Of a DNA stretch of 64,000 nt, positions 36,319 through 45,244 are shown in pieces. The stretch spans positions 62,001 to 126,000 of the forward strand of contig NZ_JANLNY010000027.1 of the NCBI RefSeq assembly GCF_025465995.1, in the 5' to 3' direction. Made by a program: the position numbers and the translations under genes. The first letter of the stretch is position 1. Each line of letters opens with the position of its first letter. Under the pieces are notes generated by a model that worked only from the letters and a program-made list of their open reading frames with translations, had not been told where the DNA came from and ran no database searches. This DNA comes from Pseudomonas sp. 5P_3.1_Bac2. GTDB lineage: Bacteria > Pseudomonadota > Gammaproteobacteria > Pseudomonadales > Pseudomonadaceae.

Positions 36319-37809
36319 ATGGCGCAAAACGATTACGAAACAGTGGATGTGGTGCTGGTTGGTGCCGGCATTATGAGTGCAACTTTGGCCGCTCTGCTCA
36401 AAGAGCTCGATCCAGCTATCAAGCTGGAAGTGCTCGAGATGATGGCCTCCGGTGCACTGGAAAGCTCTAACCCGTGGAACAACGCGGGCACCGGCCATGC
36501 CGGTCTGTGTGAGCTGAACTACACGCCGGAATCGGCTGACGGCTCTATCGATATCAAAAAAGCCGTACACATCAACACTCAGTTCGAAGAGTCCAAACAG
36601 TTCTGGGCCTACTTAGTTGAGAAAGGCCGTTTCGGCTCGCCGAAAAGCTTTATCAACCCAGTGCCACACCTGAGCTTTGTCCGCGGACAAAAAGGTATCA
36701 GCTACCTGAAAAAGCGCTTTGACGCGCTGACTCCGCACCACGCCTTCGCCTCGATGGAATACATCGAGGACCGCGCCACCATGCAGCAGTGGATGCCACT
36801 GATGATGCCAGGCCGCGATCCTAACGAGCCGATCGCCGCCACCCGCGTGCTGGGCGGCACCGACGTCAACTTCGGCGCCCTCACGCAAAACCTGCTGCAA
36901 CACCTTGGCCAGCAAGAAAACGCCAAAGTCAGCTGCAGCCAGAAAGTCGTTGGCCTGGAGCGTAACGGCCAGGGTTGGCGCGTTACGGTTAAAGATCAGC
37001 AAAACGGCAATAGCCGTCAGTTGCAAGCCAAGTTCGTCTTCTTAGGCGCCGGCGGCGCGGCCCTGCCGCTGCTGCAACTGTCCGGCATCCCGGAAGGCAA
37101 AGGCTTCGGCGGTTTCCCAGTAAGCGGCCAGTGGCTGCGCTGCGATAACCCAGAAGTGGTGAAACAGCACCAAGCCAAGGTTTACAGCCTGGCCGCCGTG
37201 GGCTCGCCGCCTATGTCGGTGCCGCACTTGGATACCCGCGTAGTAGACGGCAACAAGTCGCTGCTGTTCGGCCCTTACGCCGGCTTCACCACCAAGTTCC
37301 TCAAGCGTGGCTCGTTCCTTGATCTGCCGTTGTCGATTCGTTTCAACAACATCGCGCCGATGCTGGCGGTGGCTCGCGACAACTTCGACCTGACCCGTTA
37401 CCTGGTCAAAGAAGTGCTGCAGTCCCAGGACCAGCGCCTGGAAAGCCTGCGGGCCTTCTACCCAGAAGCCAAAGCCAGCGACTGGCGCCTGGAAATTGCC
37501 GGGCAGCGCGTGCAGATCATCAAGAAAGACGCGAAGAAAGGCGGCGTGCTGCAGTTCGGTACTGAGTTGGTGGCTGCGGCTGACGGCTCCATGGCGGCCC
37601 TGCTGGGCGCGTCCCCAGGCGCTTCGGTAACCGTGTCGATCATGCTCGACCTGATCCGCCGCTGCTTCGCCGAACAGCTGAAAACTGAACAGTGGAGCAC
37701 CAAACTCAAGGAAATCTTCCCGGCCCTAGGCCCGGTGCTGGCGCAAGACGCCGAGCGCTACAAGGAAGTACAAGCGCGTAGCCACGCGATCCTTGAGATT
37801 ACGCACTAA
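36319..37809 (+). CDS. mqo: Malate:quinone oxidoreductase
   Basis: 496 residues starting MAQNDYETVDVVLVGAGIMS. The FAD-binding GAGIMSATL is at 15-23, followed by the Mqo signature SSNPWNNAGTGHAGLCELNY. It is a membrane-associated FAD enzyme passing electrons from malate to the quinone pool, bypassing NAD malate dehydrogenase. Pseudomonas often has two paralogues; which one this is cannot be told here. Single gene with its own terminator and an unusually long upstream gap. Confidence 0.95.
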   Translation: MAQNDYETVDVVLVGAGIMSATLAALLKELDPAIKLEVLEMMASGALESSNPWNNAGTGHAGLCELNYTPESADGSIDIKKAVHINTQFEESKQFWAYLVEKGRFGSPKSFINPVPHLSFVRGQKGISYLKKRFDALTPHHAFASMEYIEDRATMQQWMPLMMPGRDPNEPIAATRVLGGTDVNFGALTQNLLQHLGQQENAKVSCSQKVVGLERNGQGWRVTVKDQQNGNSRQLQAKFVFLGAGGAALPLLQLSGIPEGKGFGGFPVSGQWLRCDNPEVVKQHQAKVYSLAAVGSPPMSVPHLDTRVVDGNKSLLFGPYAGFTTKFLKRGSFLDLPLSIRFNNIAPMLAVARDNFDLTRYLVKEVLQSQDQRLESLRAFYPEAKASDWRLEIAGQRVQIIKKDAKKGGVLQFGTELVAAADGSMAALLGASPGASVTVSIMLDLIRRCFAEQLKTEQWSTKLKEIFPALGPVLAQDAERYKEVQARSHAILEITH

Positions 37810-37831
37810 GCCTTAGTGCAATTGGCTGAAT

Positions 37832-37860
37832 AAAAAACCGCCCCATGGGGCGGTTTTTTT
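37832..37860. terminator. Bidirectional terminator after mqo
   Basis: AAAAAACCGCCCC-AT-GGGGCGGTTTTTTT, with long A- and T-runs, between convergent mqo and the DUF4124 gene. Confidence 0.9.
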
Positions 37861-37882
37861 ATGTCGTCCGCGGCTTAACCGC

Positions 37883-38305
37883 TCAGCTGCACTGCTCACT
37901 GATGCGCTGCTTGAGATCCGCGCGCGCAGCGTCGACCTGTTGATCACTGTAATAGCTGCGCTGGCCGTCGGCTTGTTCCTTGTAGAAACTCACCCCCTCG
38001 GGCAGATTAGCCAAGCGCCGGCGCAACTCCTGACACGCCTGCTGCTGTTTGGCTTGCTGGGCTTGCAGCTCAGCATTGGCCTGCGCCTGCTCCTGCCGCC
38101 GCGCATCGTACAAGCGCTGAGTGCGGGCCTCACGCTCGATGGTCAGCTCATCACGCTCGACTACTTGCGGCTTAACCTCAACCTTTTGCGCACCGGCACT
38201 GGGACGCTGCTCGAAATGCACTTGGCCACTGCTGTCGACCCAGCGATAAATTTCGCCAAAGGCCAAGCTGGGCAGCAACAACAACCACACGCCTTGCTTT
38301 ACCAC
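37883..38305 (-). CDS. DUF4124 domain periplasmic protein
   Basis: 140 residues. A short signal peptide (to about LAFG, residue 17) precedes the DUF4124 segment GEIYRWVDSSGQVHFEQRPS, then a Gln/Ala/Glu-rich coiled coil. Likely periplasmic; function unknown. Six in ten residues in the middle are Q, A, E or R. It follows the lipoprotein gene at 38344 by 38 bp, probably the same operon. Confidence 0.82.
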   Translation of the reverse strand: MVKQGVWLLLLPSLAFGEIYRWVDSSGQVHFEQRPSAGAQKVEVKPQVVERDELTIEREARTQRLYDARRQEQAQANAELQAQQAKQQQACQELRRRLANLPEGVSFYKEQADGQRSYYSDQQVDAARADLKQRISEQCS

Positions 38306-38343
38306 AGCACCTCCTTAGCTCACCGCTCCGCGGCGCGATGGGA

Positions 38344-38712
38344 TTAAGGCTTAGCCGGCATGACCTTGACCGCCGCCCCGGCATGGCCGAGCTGGCTCAA
38401 GGTATCGATACGCGCACGGGCGCGGTAGGCGTACTCACTGGCCGGATACTGGCTGAGGATAAATTGGTAGGTTTGGATCGCATCGACATACAGCGCCTGA
38501 CGCTCCAAACATTGGCCGCGCAGCATGGAGATTTCCGGTTGCACATAACGCCGCGTGCGACTGCTGCGCTCAGCCTTGGACAACGCCAAGATCGCTGCTG
38601 CGCAATCATCGCGGTCGTAGGCCTTATAGGCGTCATTTAAATTGCTATCCAACGAGTAGCGGCTGCAGCCCACCAGCCCCACCACCAACACTGCCATCAA
38701 CACGATACGCAT
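38344..38712 (-). CDS. TPR-like lipoprotein
   Basis: 122 residues from MRIVLMAVLVVGLVGC. Lipobox LVGC with Cys16. The remainder is helical with TPR-like spacing (DAYKAYDRDDCAAAILALSKAE, then YVDAIQTYQFILSQYPASEYAYRA). Function unknown. An open extension of 28 codons upstream was rejected because it would put the signal peptide internally. First gene of a two-gene operon. Confidence 0.78.
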   Translation of the reverse strand: MRIVLMAVLVVGLVGCSRYSLDSNLNDAYKAYDRDDCAAAILALSKAERSSRTRRYVQPEISMLRGQCLERQALYVDAIQTYQFILSQYPASEYAYRARARIDTLSQLGHAGAAVKVMPAKP

Positions 38713-38922
38713 AAGCCTCTCCTCCACTGTGCAGTGTATCGACTCGAGGCGGAAATTCTGCAGGGCTCGTCGCGCTTTATCCGCTTGCGCTGGCAATTAA
38801 CCAGCGTCGCCACCCTCATCGACGCAAATCCGCCCACTATTAAGACAGGTAGTGCAGAGGAACAATGACTACAGCAGCGCAGCATAGTAGCCTCATGCTC
38901 AGTTGAACTCAGGAGCCTGTGC

Positions 38923-40374
38923 ATGTCAGTTCGTCGCACCAAAATCGTCGCCACCCTTGGCCCGGCCAGTAACTCGCCGGAAGTTCTCGAACAACTGATT
39001 CTGGCGGGCCTCGATGTCGCCCGTCTGAACTTCTCCCACGGCACCCCGGATGAGCACAAAGCTCGCGCCCAACTGGTGCGTGATCTGGCCGCCAAGCATG
39101 GCCGCCACGTGGCCCTGCTGGGTGATCTGCAAGGCCCCAAAATTCGCATCGCCAAGTTCGCCAACAAGCGCATCGAGCTGAAAGTCGGCGATAAATTCAC
39201 CTTCTCGATCAGCCACCCGCTGACCGAAGGCAATCAGCAAATCGTTGGCATCGACTACCCGGATCTGGTCAAAGATTGCGGCGTCGGTGACGAATTGCTG
39301 CTGGACGACGGCCGCGTGGTGATGCGTGTGGAAACCGCCACCGCGACCGAGCTGCACTGCGTGGTGCTGATCGGCGGCCCACTGTCCGATCACAAAGGCA
39401 TCAACCGCCGTGGTGGTGGCCTGACGGCGCCGGCGCTGACCGAGAAAGACAAAGCCGACATCAAGCTGGCAGCGGAAATGGACCTCGACTACCTGGCCGT
39501 GTCCTTCCCCCGTGATGCAGCGGATATGCACTACGCCCGTCAACTGCGCGACGAGGCCGGCGGCAGCGCCTGGCTGGTGGCGAAGATCGAACGCGCTGAA
39601 GCAGTGGCCGACGACGAAGCGCTGGATGGCTTGATCCAAGCCAGTGACGCGGTAATGGTGGCCCGTGGCGACCTCGGTGTAGAAATCGGCGACGCCGAGC
39701 TGGTCGGCATCCAGAAGAAAATCATCCTGCACGCCCGTCGCCATAACAAAGCGGTGATCGTCGCGACGCAGATGATGGAGTCGATGATCCAGAACCCGAT
39801 GCCGACCCGCGCCGAAGTGTCTGACGTAGCCAACGCCGTGCTCGACTACACCGATGCGGTGATGCTCTCGGCAGAAAGCGCCGCCGGCGCCTATCCACTG
39901 GAAGCGGTACAGGCCATGGCGCGGATTTGCCTGGGCGCGGAGAAACACCCGACCAGCAAGAAATCCAGCCACCGCCTGAGCACCGAGTTCGATCGTTGCG
40001 ACGAAAGCATCGCCCTCGCGGCCATGTACACGGCTAACCACTTCCCCGGGGTTAAGGCGATCATTGCCCTCACCGAAAGTGGCTACACGCCGCTGATCAT
40101 GTCGCGTATCCGCTCCTCGGTGCCGATCTTCGCCTTCTCTCCGCACCGTGCAACCCAAGCCCGTGCTGCGATGTTCCGTGGCGTGTACACCGTGCCGTTT
40201 GATCCGGCTGCGCTACAACCGAGCGCGGTCAGCCAGGCGGCCGTGGATGAGCTGCTCAAGCGTGGCGTGGTGCAGGCGGGCGACTGGGTCATCCTGACCA
40301 AGGGCGACAGCTACCACACCATCGGCGGCACCAACACCATGAAGCTGCTGCACGTCGGCGAAGCGCTGGTTTAA
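38923..40374 (+). CDS. pykA: Pyruvate kinase (PykA-type)
   Basis: 483 residues starting MSVRRTKIVATLGPASNSPE. The TIM barrel carries LNFSHGTPDEH, the catalytic Lys in LVAKIERAEA and the metal site near VMVARGDLGVEI and ATQMMESM; the C-terminal domain ends GGTNTMKLLHVGEALV. It makes pyruvate and ATP from phosphoenolpyruvate and ADP. Length and sequence resemble PykA rather than PykF. Monocistronic; a terminator follows. Confidence 0.93.
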   Translation: MSVRRTKIVATLGPASNSPEVLEQLILAGLDVARLNFSHGTPDEHKARAQLVRDLAAKHGRHVALLGDLQGPKIRIAKFANKRIELKVGDKFTFSISHPLTEGNQQIVGIDYPDLVKDCGVGDELLLDDGRVVMRVETATATELHCVVLIGGPLSDHKGINRRGGGLTAPALTEKDKADIKLAAEMDLDYLAVSFPRDAADMHYARQLRDEAGGSAWLVAKIERAEAVADDEALDGLIQASDAVMVARGDLGVEIGDAELVGIQKKIILHARRHNKAVIVATQMMESMIQNPMPTRAEVSDVANAVLDYTDAVMLSAESAAGAYPLEAVQAMARICLGAEKHPTSKKSSHRLSTEFDRCDESIALAAMYTANHFPGVKAIIALTESGYTPLIMSRIRSSVPIFAFSPHRATQARAAMFRGVYTVPFDPAALQPSAVSQAAVDELLKRGVVQAGDWVILTKGDSYHTIGGTNTMKLLHVGEALV

Positions 40375-40392
40375 CCCGCACGAAGCCCCAAC

Positions 40393-40420
40393 CAAAGGCC
40401 GCTCAAATGAGCGGCCTTTG
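40393..40420. terminator. Terminator after pykA
   Basis: CAAAGGCCGCTC-AAAT-GAGCGGCCTTTG, a 12-bp perfect stem between convergent genes. Confidence 0.8.
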
Positions 40421-40448
40421 CCGTTATTGGTGCCAGCAAAACGGTGGA

Positions 40449-41219
40449 TCAGAAGCGGCTGAAGTCAGGCTCACGCCGCTGCATAAAGGCGGTTAACGCC
40501 TCGATGGCCTCTGGGGAGCGTAAGCGCTGGCCGAATAAGGCGCCCTCTTCCTCGATTACCCGGCGCAGCTCTTCCCGCCCCGGTGCGCGCATCAAGCGCT
40601 TGCTGTCGATAACCGCCGAGGGTGCCAAGCGAGTAAAGCGCAGCGCCATTTCATGGGCCTTGGCCAAGGTCGCTGCGCCGTCGGCCAACGCCTCATTGGC
40701 GATGCCCCAGGCCGCTGCTTGTTCACCGCTAAAGCTCTGCCCCAACAGCAACAACTCACTGGCCTTAGCGTGCCCGAGTAAGCGCGGCAGGATCAGGCTG
40801 GAGCCGTACTCCGGACACAAACCGAGATTCACGAAGGGCATCTTCAGTTGCGCATCGCGGCTCACATAGACCAAATCGCAGTGCAGCAACAGCGTGGTGC
40901 CAATGCCCACCGCCGCACCACACACGGCGGCGACTACAGGTTTGCGCAGCTCGAACAGCGCCTGCATAAAGGCAAAGACTTCGCTGTTGAGCCCGCTCGG
41001 TGGCGCCAGCAAAAAATCGTTCAGGTCGTTGCCGCTGGTAAAACAGACGTCGCTGCCACTGAGTACAATCGCCCGCACCTCGCGGTCTTCATCAGCCTGC
41101 TTGAGCGCCTCGGCCAAGGCCTGATACATGGCCCGGGTCAGGGCGTTTTTCTTGTCCGGACGCTGCATGCGCAGGGTCAGCACACCGTGCGCAGACAACT
41201 GATGGATATGCTCACTCAT
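40449..41219 (-). CDS. Enoyl-CoA hydratase/isomerase family protein
   Basis: 256 residues from the second Met (MSEHIHQLSAHGV). Crotonase fold with the oxyanion-hole segments FTSGNDLNDF and CGAAVGIGTTLLLHCD; the position of one catalytic Glu is GLCPEYGSSL, while the first (typically in GAAxGxG plus E) is not obvious, hinting at an isomerase-like or other crotonase reaction. Probable CoA-thioester substrate; identity unknown. It precedes the ferredoxin-reductase gene's 3' end by 40 bp in the same direction. Confidence 0.85.
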   Translation of the reverse strand: MSEHIHQLSAHGVLTLRMQRPDKKNALTRAMYQALAEALKQADEDREVRAIVLSGSDVCFTSGNDLNDFLLAPPSGLNSEVFAFMQALFELRKPVVAAVCGAAVGIGTTLLLHCDLVYVSRDAQLKMPFVNLGLCPEYGSSLILPRLLGHAKASELLLLGQSFSGEQAAAWGIANEALADGAATLAKAHEMALRFTRLAPSAVIDSKRLMRAPGREELRRVIEEEGALFGQRLRSPEAIEALTAFMQRREPDFSRF

Positions 41220-41259
41220 GCTCAATCCTCGGGGCTAACGCGCAGCGCCGAATGTGCAG

Positions 41260-42207
41260 CTAGCGGGCGCGGGGCAGATACAGGTCGGCGAAAATCTGGT
41301 TACGCGGCAAACCCGCTAAATAAAGGCGCCTTGAAAACTCCTCAACGCGCTCAGGTGCGCCGCAGAGTAAGGCGCGGGTTTGTCTGGAGACAAGCCGCAG
41401 TTGCGCCAAAGCAGGCGCTAACTCGGTCGCTTGGCAATATTGCAGTTGCAGCTGCGGATATTGCCGCGCCAGCTCCTCCAACTCCTCACGTAGGTAGTGC
41501 TCAGCCGCACTGCGCGCCACATGCAGCAAGTGAATGGGAGCGCTGTGTTCCTGCCGCAAAGCCTCGCGCAGCACCGCGTACAAGGGCGCAAGGCCGGTGC
41601 CGGCGGCCAGCAGCCACAGGGGATAGGCCTGCCACTGCGGGTCGTAGTGCAGCGCCGCGCCGCGCAGTTCACCAACCGCCAGACTGTCCCCGGCCTGCAA
41701 GTGGCGCGCTCTGCTGGTGAAAGCGCCATTGGCTGCGCAGTCGATATGCAGCTCCAACCAGGGATCTTCGCCCGCCAGGCTGGCTAAGGAGTACGGCCGG
41801 GCAATGTCATCGGCAATCCATAACTGCACATACTGCCCAGCGCTGTAACGCAGCGGGCGCTGCAGTTGCAAACGCAGGCGCAGCACCTGTTCACTCAGCC
41901 AATCACAGCTGTGCACCCGCGCCGACTGGGCATCGCGAATGGGATCGAACAGTTCGATGCTGACGTCATCCTGCACCTGACACTGGCATGCCAAGCGCCA
42001 GCCTTGCTCGCGCTGAGACAGGCTTAACGCCTGGGACTGCGCATCGACCAGCACACCGCCAACGCAGCGCACCATGCACGCATGGCAACTGCCGGCGCGA
42101 CAGCTATGGGCGACCGGCACGCCAGCCGCCAACAGGCTATCGAGCAAGTTACTGGCGGGGGCGACTCTGATGCGCTGCTGCGCGACACTGACCTCAGGCA
42201 TCGGCAT
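41260..42207 (-). CDS. 2Fe-2S ferredoxin-type NAD(P)H oxidoreductase
   Basis: 315 residues. An N-terminal plant-type 2Fe-2S domain has CRAGSCHAC plus a downstream Cys in RLACQCQV; then an FAD-binding ferredoxin-reductase domain (RPYSLASL) and an NAD-binding domain (GTGLAPLYAVL). Order Fe-S/FAD/NAD is like the electron-transfer components of oxygenases, but no oxygenase is adjacent. Its start overlaps the end of the GGDEF gene by 14 bp. Confidence 0.88.
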   Translation of the reverse strand: MPMPEVSVAQQRIRVAPASNLLDSLLAAGVPVAHSCRAGSCHACMVRCVGGVLVDAQSQALSLSQREQGWRLACQCQVQDDVSIELFDPIRDAQSARVHSCDWLSEQVLRLRLQLQRPLRYSAGQYVQLWIADDIARPYSLASLAGEDPWLELHIDCAANGAFTSRARHLQAGDSLAVGELRGAALHYDPQWQAYPLWLLAAGTGLAPLYAVLREALRQEHSAPIHLLHVARSAAEHYLREELEELARQYPQLQLQYCQATELAPALAQLRLVSRQTRALLCGAPERVEEFSRRLYLAGLPRNQIFADLYLPRAR

Positions 42208-43315
42208 CTTGCCAGGTGGCGATGCAGCGATTACGCCCTTCCCGCTTAGCCTGATAAAGAGCTAAATCAGCACGGTGCAGCGCCGCTTCAAGGTCGTCAT
42301 CTTGGCCAAGCAAGGTCATGCCAATCGATACACTCAAGTTCACTACCTGGGACTCCAACGGTTGACTGCAACTGAACGCCAGACGCAAACGCTCACAGCA
42401 CTTACTCAATTGTTCAGCATCGGCATTGGGTAATAACAGCACAAATTCCTCACCGCCGTAGCGCGCCACCACATCGCCGTCACGCAGGCAGGCCAAAGCC
42501 ACATTGGCGAAGGTTTGCAGGACCTGATCACCGGCCGCGTGACCGTACACATCGTTGATCCTTTTGAACAAATCCAGATCCAGCAAGGCCAGGCCATGTT
42601 GCTGGTTGGCCGTCATGCCATGGAGTTCACGCTTGGCGATATGCAAAAAGTGCCGGCGATTGTACAGGCCTGTGAGTTCATCAGTGGCGGCTAAGTCTTC
42701 CAGCTCACGCATCATGCCGCGCAAGGTGTGCTGCTGGGCCTGCATCGCATAGCGGCGTTGATGCATACGCTTACGCATCTTCTGTGTGTGGCTGGCAAAC
42801 AGGCACAACCAAAACAGCAGTGCGGCCAGCGCGAAGAGTTGCAATAAAGCGAGAGCAGGGTCGTGCAAACGATGATTTAGAGCCTGGTGCAGCATCACCA
42901 TCAAGTATCCGGCGAACGCCAGTAAGGCATAGCCCATCAGGACTTTAAGCGACAGTTTGAACACACCAAACAACATAATTGGCACATAAAACACCAACAA
43001 ACAGCCACGCAACTGGGCGAAAAACGGCAACAGCACGGTGAGGCTGATAATGGCCACCAGCATCTGCGGTTGCAGCAAGCTGGGATCGCGAAAACGCAGA
43101 TTGGCAGAGGATAAAAACAGCCCGGCGAATACCCCCTGGCTCACCACAATCAACGCCAGGACCCAACGATATTCGGCACTGGGCGGCGCGAGTAGTTTGA
43201 GTTGAATCGCCAGACTGGTGACGGCGCCAAGCAAACAATAAGACGTCAACGCCATGCCAAATTTCTTCAGCAATAAGTACTGTTGACGGGAACGACGAAC
43301 AATGGGCTTGATCAC
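42194..43315 (-). CDS. Diguanylate cyclase with N-terminal membrane sensor
   Basis: 373 residues from a GTG at 43315, chosen for the GGGAGGGAG Shine-Dalgarno eight bases before it (an upstream open frame would add 11 codons). Six or so hydrophobic segments (about 20-190) precede a coiled linker and a GGDEF domain. The active-site loop is GGEEF (in ARYGGEEFVLLLP), so c-di-GMP synthesis is likely. No clear RxxD inhibitory site is seen five residues before the loop. Signal unknown. Confidence 0.88.
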   Translation of the reverse strand: MIKPIVRRSRQQYLLLKKFGMALTSYCLLGAVTSLAIQLKLLAPPSAEYRWVLALIVVSQGVFAGLFLSSANLRFRDPSLLQPQMLVAIISLTVLLPFFAQLRGCLLVFYVPIMLFGVFKLSLKVLMGYALLAFAGYLMVMLHQALNHRLHDPALALLQLFALAALLFWLCLFASHTQKMRKRMHQRRYAMQAQQHTLRGMMRELEDLAATDELTGLYNRRHFLHIAKRELHGMTANQQHGLALLDLDLFKRINDVYGHAAGDQVLQTFANVALACLRDGDVVARYGGEEFVLLLPNADAEQLSKCCERLRLAFSCSQPLESQVVNLSVSIGMTLLGQDDDLEAALHRADLALYQAKREGRNRCIATWQDADA

Positions 43316-43657
43316 TTCACGGGCTCCCTCCCATGACGATAACACCAAGCCAATTTACCTAGCCCCAACCCTAAAGCCCACTTATATAGGCCCACATCAG
43401 GGCGGTTAGCGCACCGGCCAGACGCCTGAGGAGCAACGACAGCAGCCTCCTCCCCGCTTGTCGGATTGACCAAAAAAGGGACAAAAACTCATCCAGCGCG
43501 CGATCAGCGACCAGCCGCCGCCCTTACAGGTGTCCGCCCTGAGCCTTGCGCGGTATACTACGGCGCCGTTTTATCATGTGCTTAGGCCCTGATTAGTTTG
43601 CGTCGGGCATGCCCCGGCGCTCTTCGAAGTTCCTGCCCTATTAAAGGAGCGCCCAGC
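43316..43657. other. 342-bp intergenic region between the GGDEF gene and fumarase
   Basis: No gene. A TATACT at 43554-43559 may be the -10 of the fumarase promoter; the -35 is weak. AAAGGAG eight bases before the fumarase ATG is its Shine-Dalgarno. Confidence 0.5.
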
Positions 43658-45181
43658 ATGACCGTGATCAAGCAAGACGATCTGATCCAGAGCGTTGCCG
43701 ACGCCCTGCAGTTCATTTCTTATTACCACCCCACCGACTTTATCCAGGCAATGCACGAAGCCTACCTGCGTGAAGAGTCGCCGGCGGCCCGTGATTCCAT
43801 CGCGCAAATCCTGATCAACTCGCGCATGTGTGCCACTGGCCACCGCCCGATCTGCCAAGACACCGGCATCGTTACCGTGTTTGTGCGCGTAGGCATGAAC
43901 GTCAGTTGGGACGGCGCTACCATGAGCGTCGACGACATGATCAACGAGGGCGTACGTCGCGCCTACAACCTGCCGGAAAACGTCCTGCGTGCGTCCATCC
44001 TCGCCGACCCAGCCGGCGCGCGGAAGAACACCAAAGACAACACCCCGGCGGTGATCCACTACTCCATCGTTCCTGGCGACAAGGTCGAGGTGGACGTCGC
44101 AGCCAAAGGCGGCGGCTCCGAGAACAAATCGAAGATGGCCATGCTCAACCCGTCCGACTCGATCGTCGACTGGGTCCTGAAAACTGTGCCCACCATGGGT
44201 GCGGGCTGGTGCCCACCGGGCATGCTCGGCATTGGTATCGGCGGCACCGCCGAGAAAGCCGCAGTGATGGCCAAAGAAGTGTTGATGGAGTCCATCGACA
44301 TTCACGAGCTGAAAGCGCGCGGCCCACAGAACCGTATTGAAGAAATGCGCCTGGAGCTGTTCGAGAAGGTCAACCAACTGGGCATCGGCGCCCAGGGCCT
44401 GGGCGGTCTGACCACCGTGCTCGACATCAAGATCATGGATTACCCAACCCACGCCGCCTCGCTGCCGGTGTGCATGATCCCTAACTGCGCCGCCACCCGT
44501 CACGCCCACTTCGTGCTCGACGGTTCCGGCCCAGCCGCGCTGGAAGCTCCTGACCTGGATGCCTACCCAGAAATCGTTTGGGAAGCAGGCCCGTCGGCCC
44601 GTCGCGTTAACCTCGACACCCTGACTCCAGAAGAAGTGCAAAGCTGGCGGCCTGGCGAAACCATCCTGCTCAACGGCAAGATGCTCACCGGCCGCGACGC
44701 CGCGCACAAGCGCATGGTCGACATGCTGAACAAAGGTGAAGAACTGCCGGTAGACCTCAAAGGTCGCTTCATTTACTACGTCGGCCCGGTTGATCCGGTG
44801 CGTGACGAAGTGGTTGGCCCTGCGGGTCCGACTACCGCCACTCGTATGGACAAGTTCACCCGGCAAATCCTTGAAAGCACTGGCCTGCTGGGCATGATCG
44901 GTAAATCCGAGCGTGGCCCGATTGCCATCGAAGCGATCAAGGACAACAAAGCGGTGTACCTGATGGCTGTAGGCGGCGCTGCGTACCTGGTATCGCAAGC
45001 GATCAAAGCCTCGAAGACAGTAGCCTTCCCTGAACTGGGGATGGAAGCGATCTACGAGTTTGATGTTAAGGACATGCCTGTGACCGTGGCCGTCGACACC
45101 AAAGGTGAGTCGGTACACATCACCGGCCCTGCGATCTGGAACAAGAAGATCCACGACAGCCTGGCCGTCGAAGTTAAGTAA
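43658..45181 (+). CDS. Fumarate hydratase, class I
   Basis: 507 residues from MTVIKQDDLIQSVADAL. Cys residues for the 4Fe-4S cluster are seen in GHRPICQDTG, CMIPNCAATRH and GWCPPGM; the C-terminal beta domain ends VHITGPAIWNKKIHDSL. Class I fumarases are oxygen-sensitive and interconvert fumarate and malate, so the gene complements mqo functionally. The longer open frame upstream lacks a Shine-Dalgarno and was rejected. Confidence 0.95.
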   Translation: MTVIKQDDLIQSVADALQFISYYHPTDFIQAMHEAYLREESPAARDSIAQILINSRMCATGHRPICQDTGIVTVFVRVGMNVSWDGATMSVDDMINEGVRRAYNLPENVLRASILADPAGARKNTKDNTPAVIHYSIVPGDKVEVDVAAKGGGSENKSKMAMLNPSDSIVDWVLKTVPTMGAGWCPPGMLGIGIGGTAEKAAVMAKEVLMESIDIHELKARGPQNRIEEMRLELFEKVNQLGIGAQGLGGLTTVLDIKIMDYPTHAASLPVCMIPNCAATRHAHFVLDGSGPAALEAPDLDAYPEIVWEAGPSARRVNLDTLTPEEVQSWRPGETILLNGKMLTGRDAAHKRMVDMLNKGEELPVDLKGRFIYYVGPVDPVRDEVVGPAGPTTATRMDKFTRQILESTGLLGMIGKSERGPIAIEAIKDNKAVYLMAVGGAAYLVSQAIKASKTVAFPELGMEAIYEFDVKDMPVTVAVDTKGESVHITGPAIWNKKIHDSLAVEVK

Positions 45182-45196
45182 GCCTTGCTCCAGTTA

Positions 45197-45227
45197 CAAC
45201 AAACCCGGCCAAGTGCCGGGTTTGTTG
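45197..45227. terminator. Bidirectional terminator after fumarase
   Basis: CAACAAACCCGGC-CAAGT-GCCGGGTTTGTTG, 13-bp perfect stem, between convergent genes. Confidence 0.85.
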
Positions 45228-45244
45228 TTTATGCCTCAAGCCTT

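Noticed and set aside
38926..40158. 410-codon ORF on the minus strand
   Set aside because: Antisense to pykA; no recognisable motif.
43574..45154. 526-codon ORF on the minus strand
   Set aside because: Antisense to fumarase; fumarase is unmistakable.
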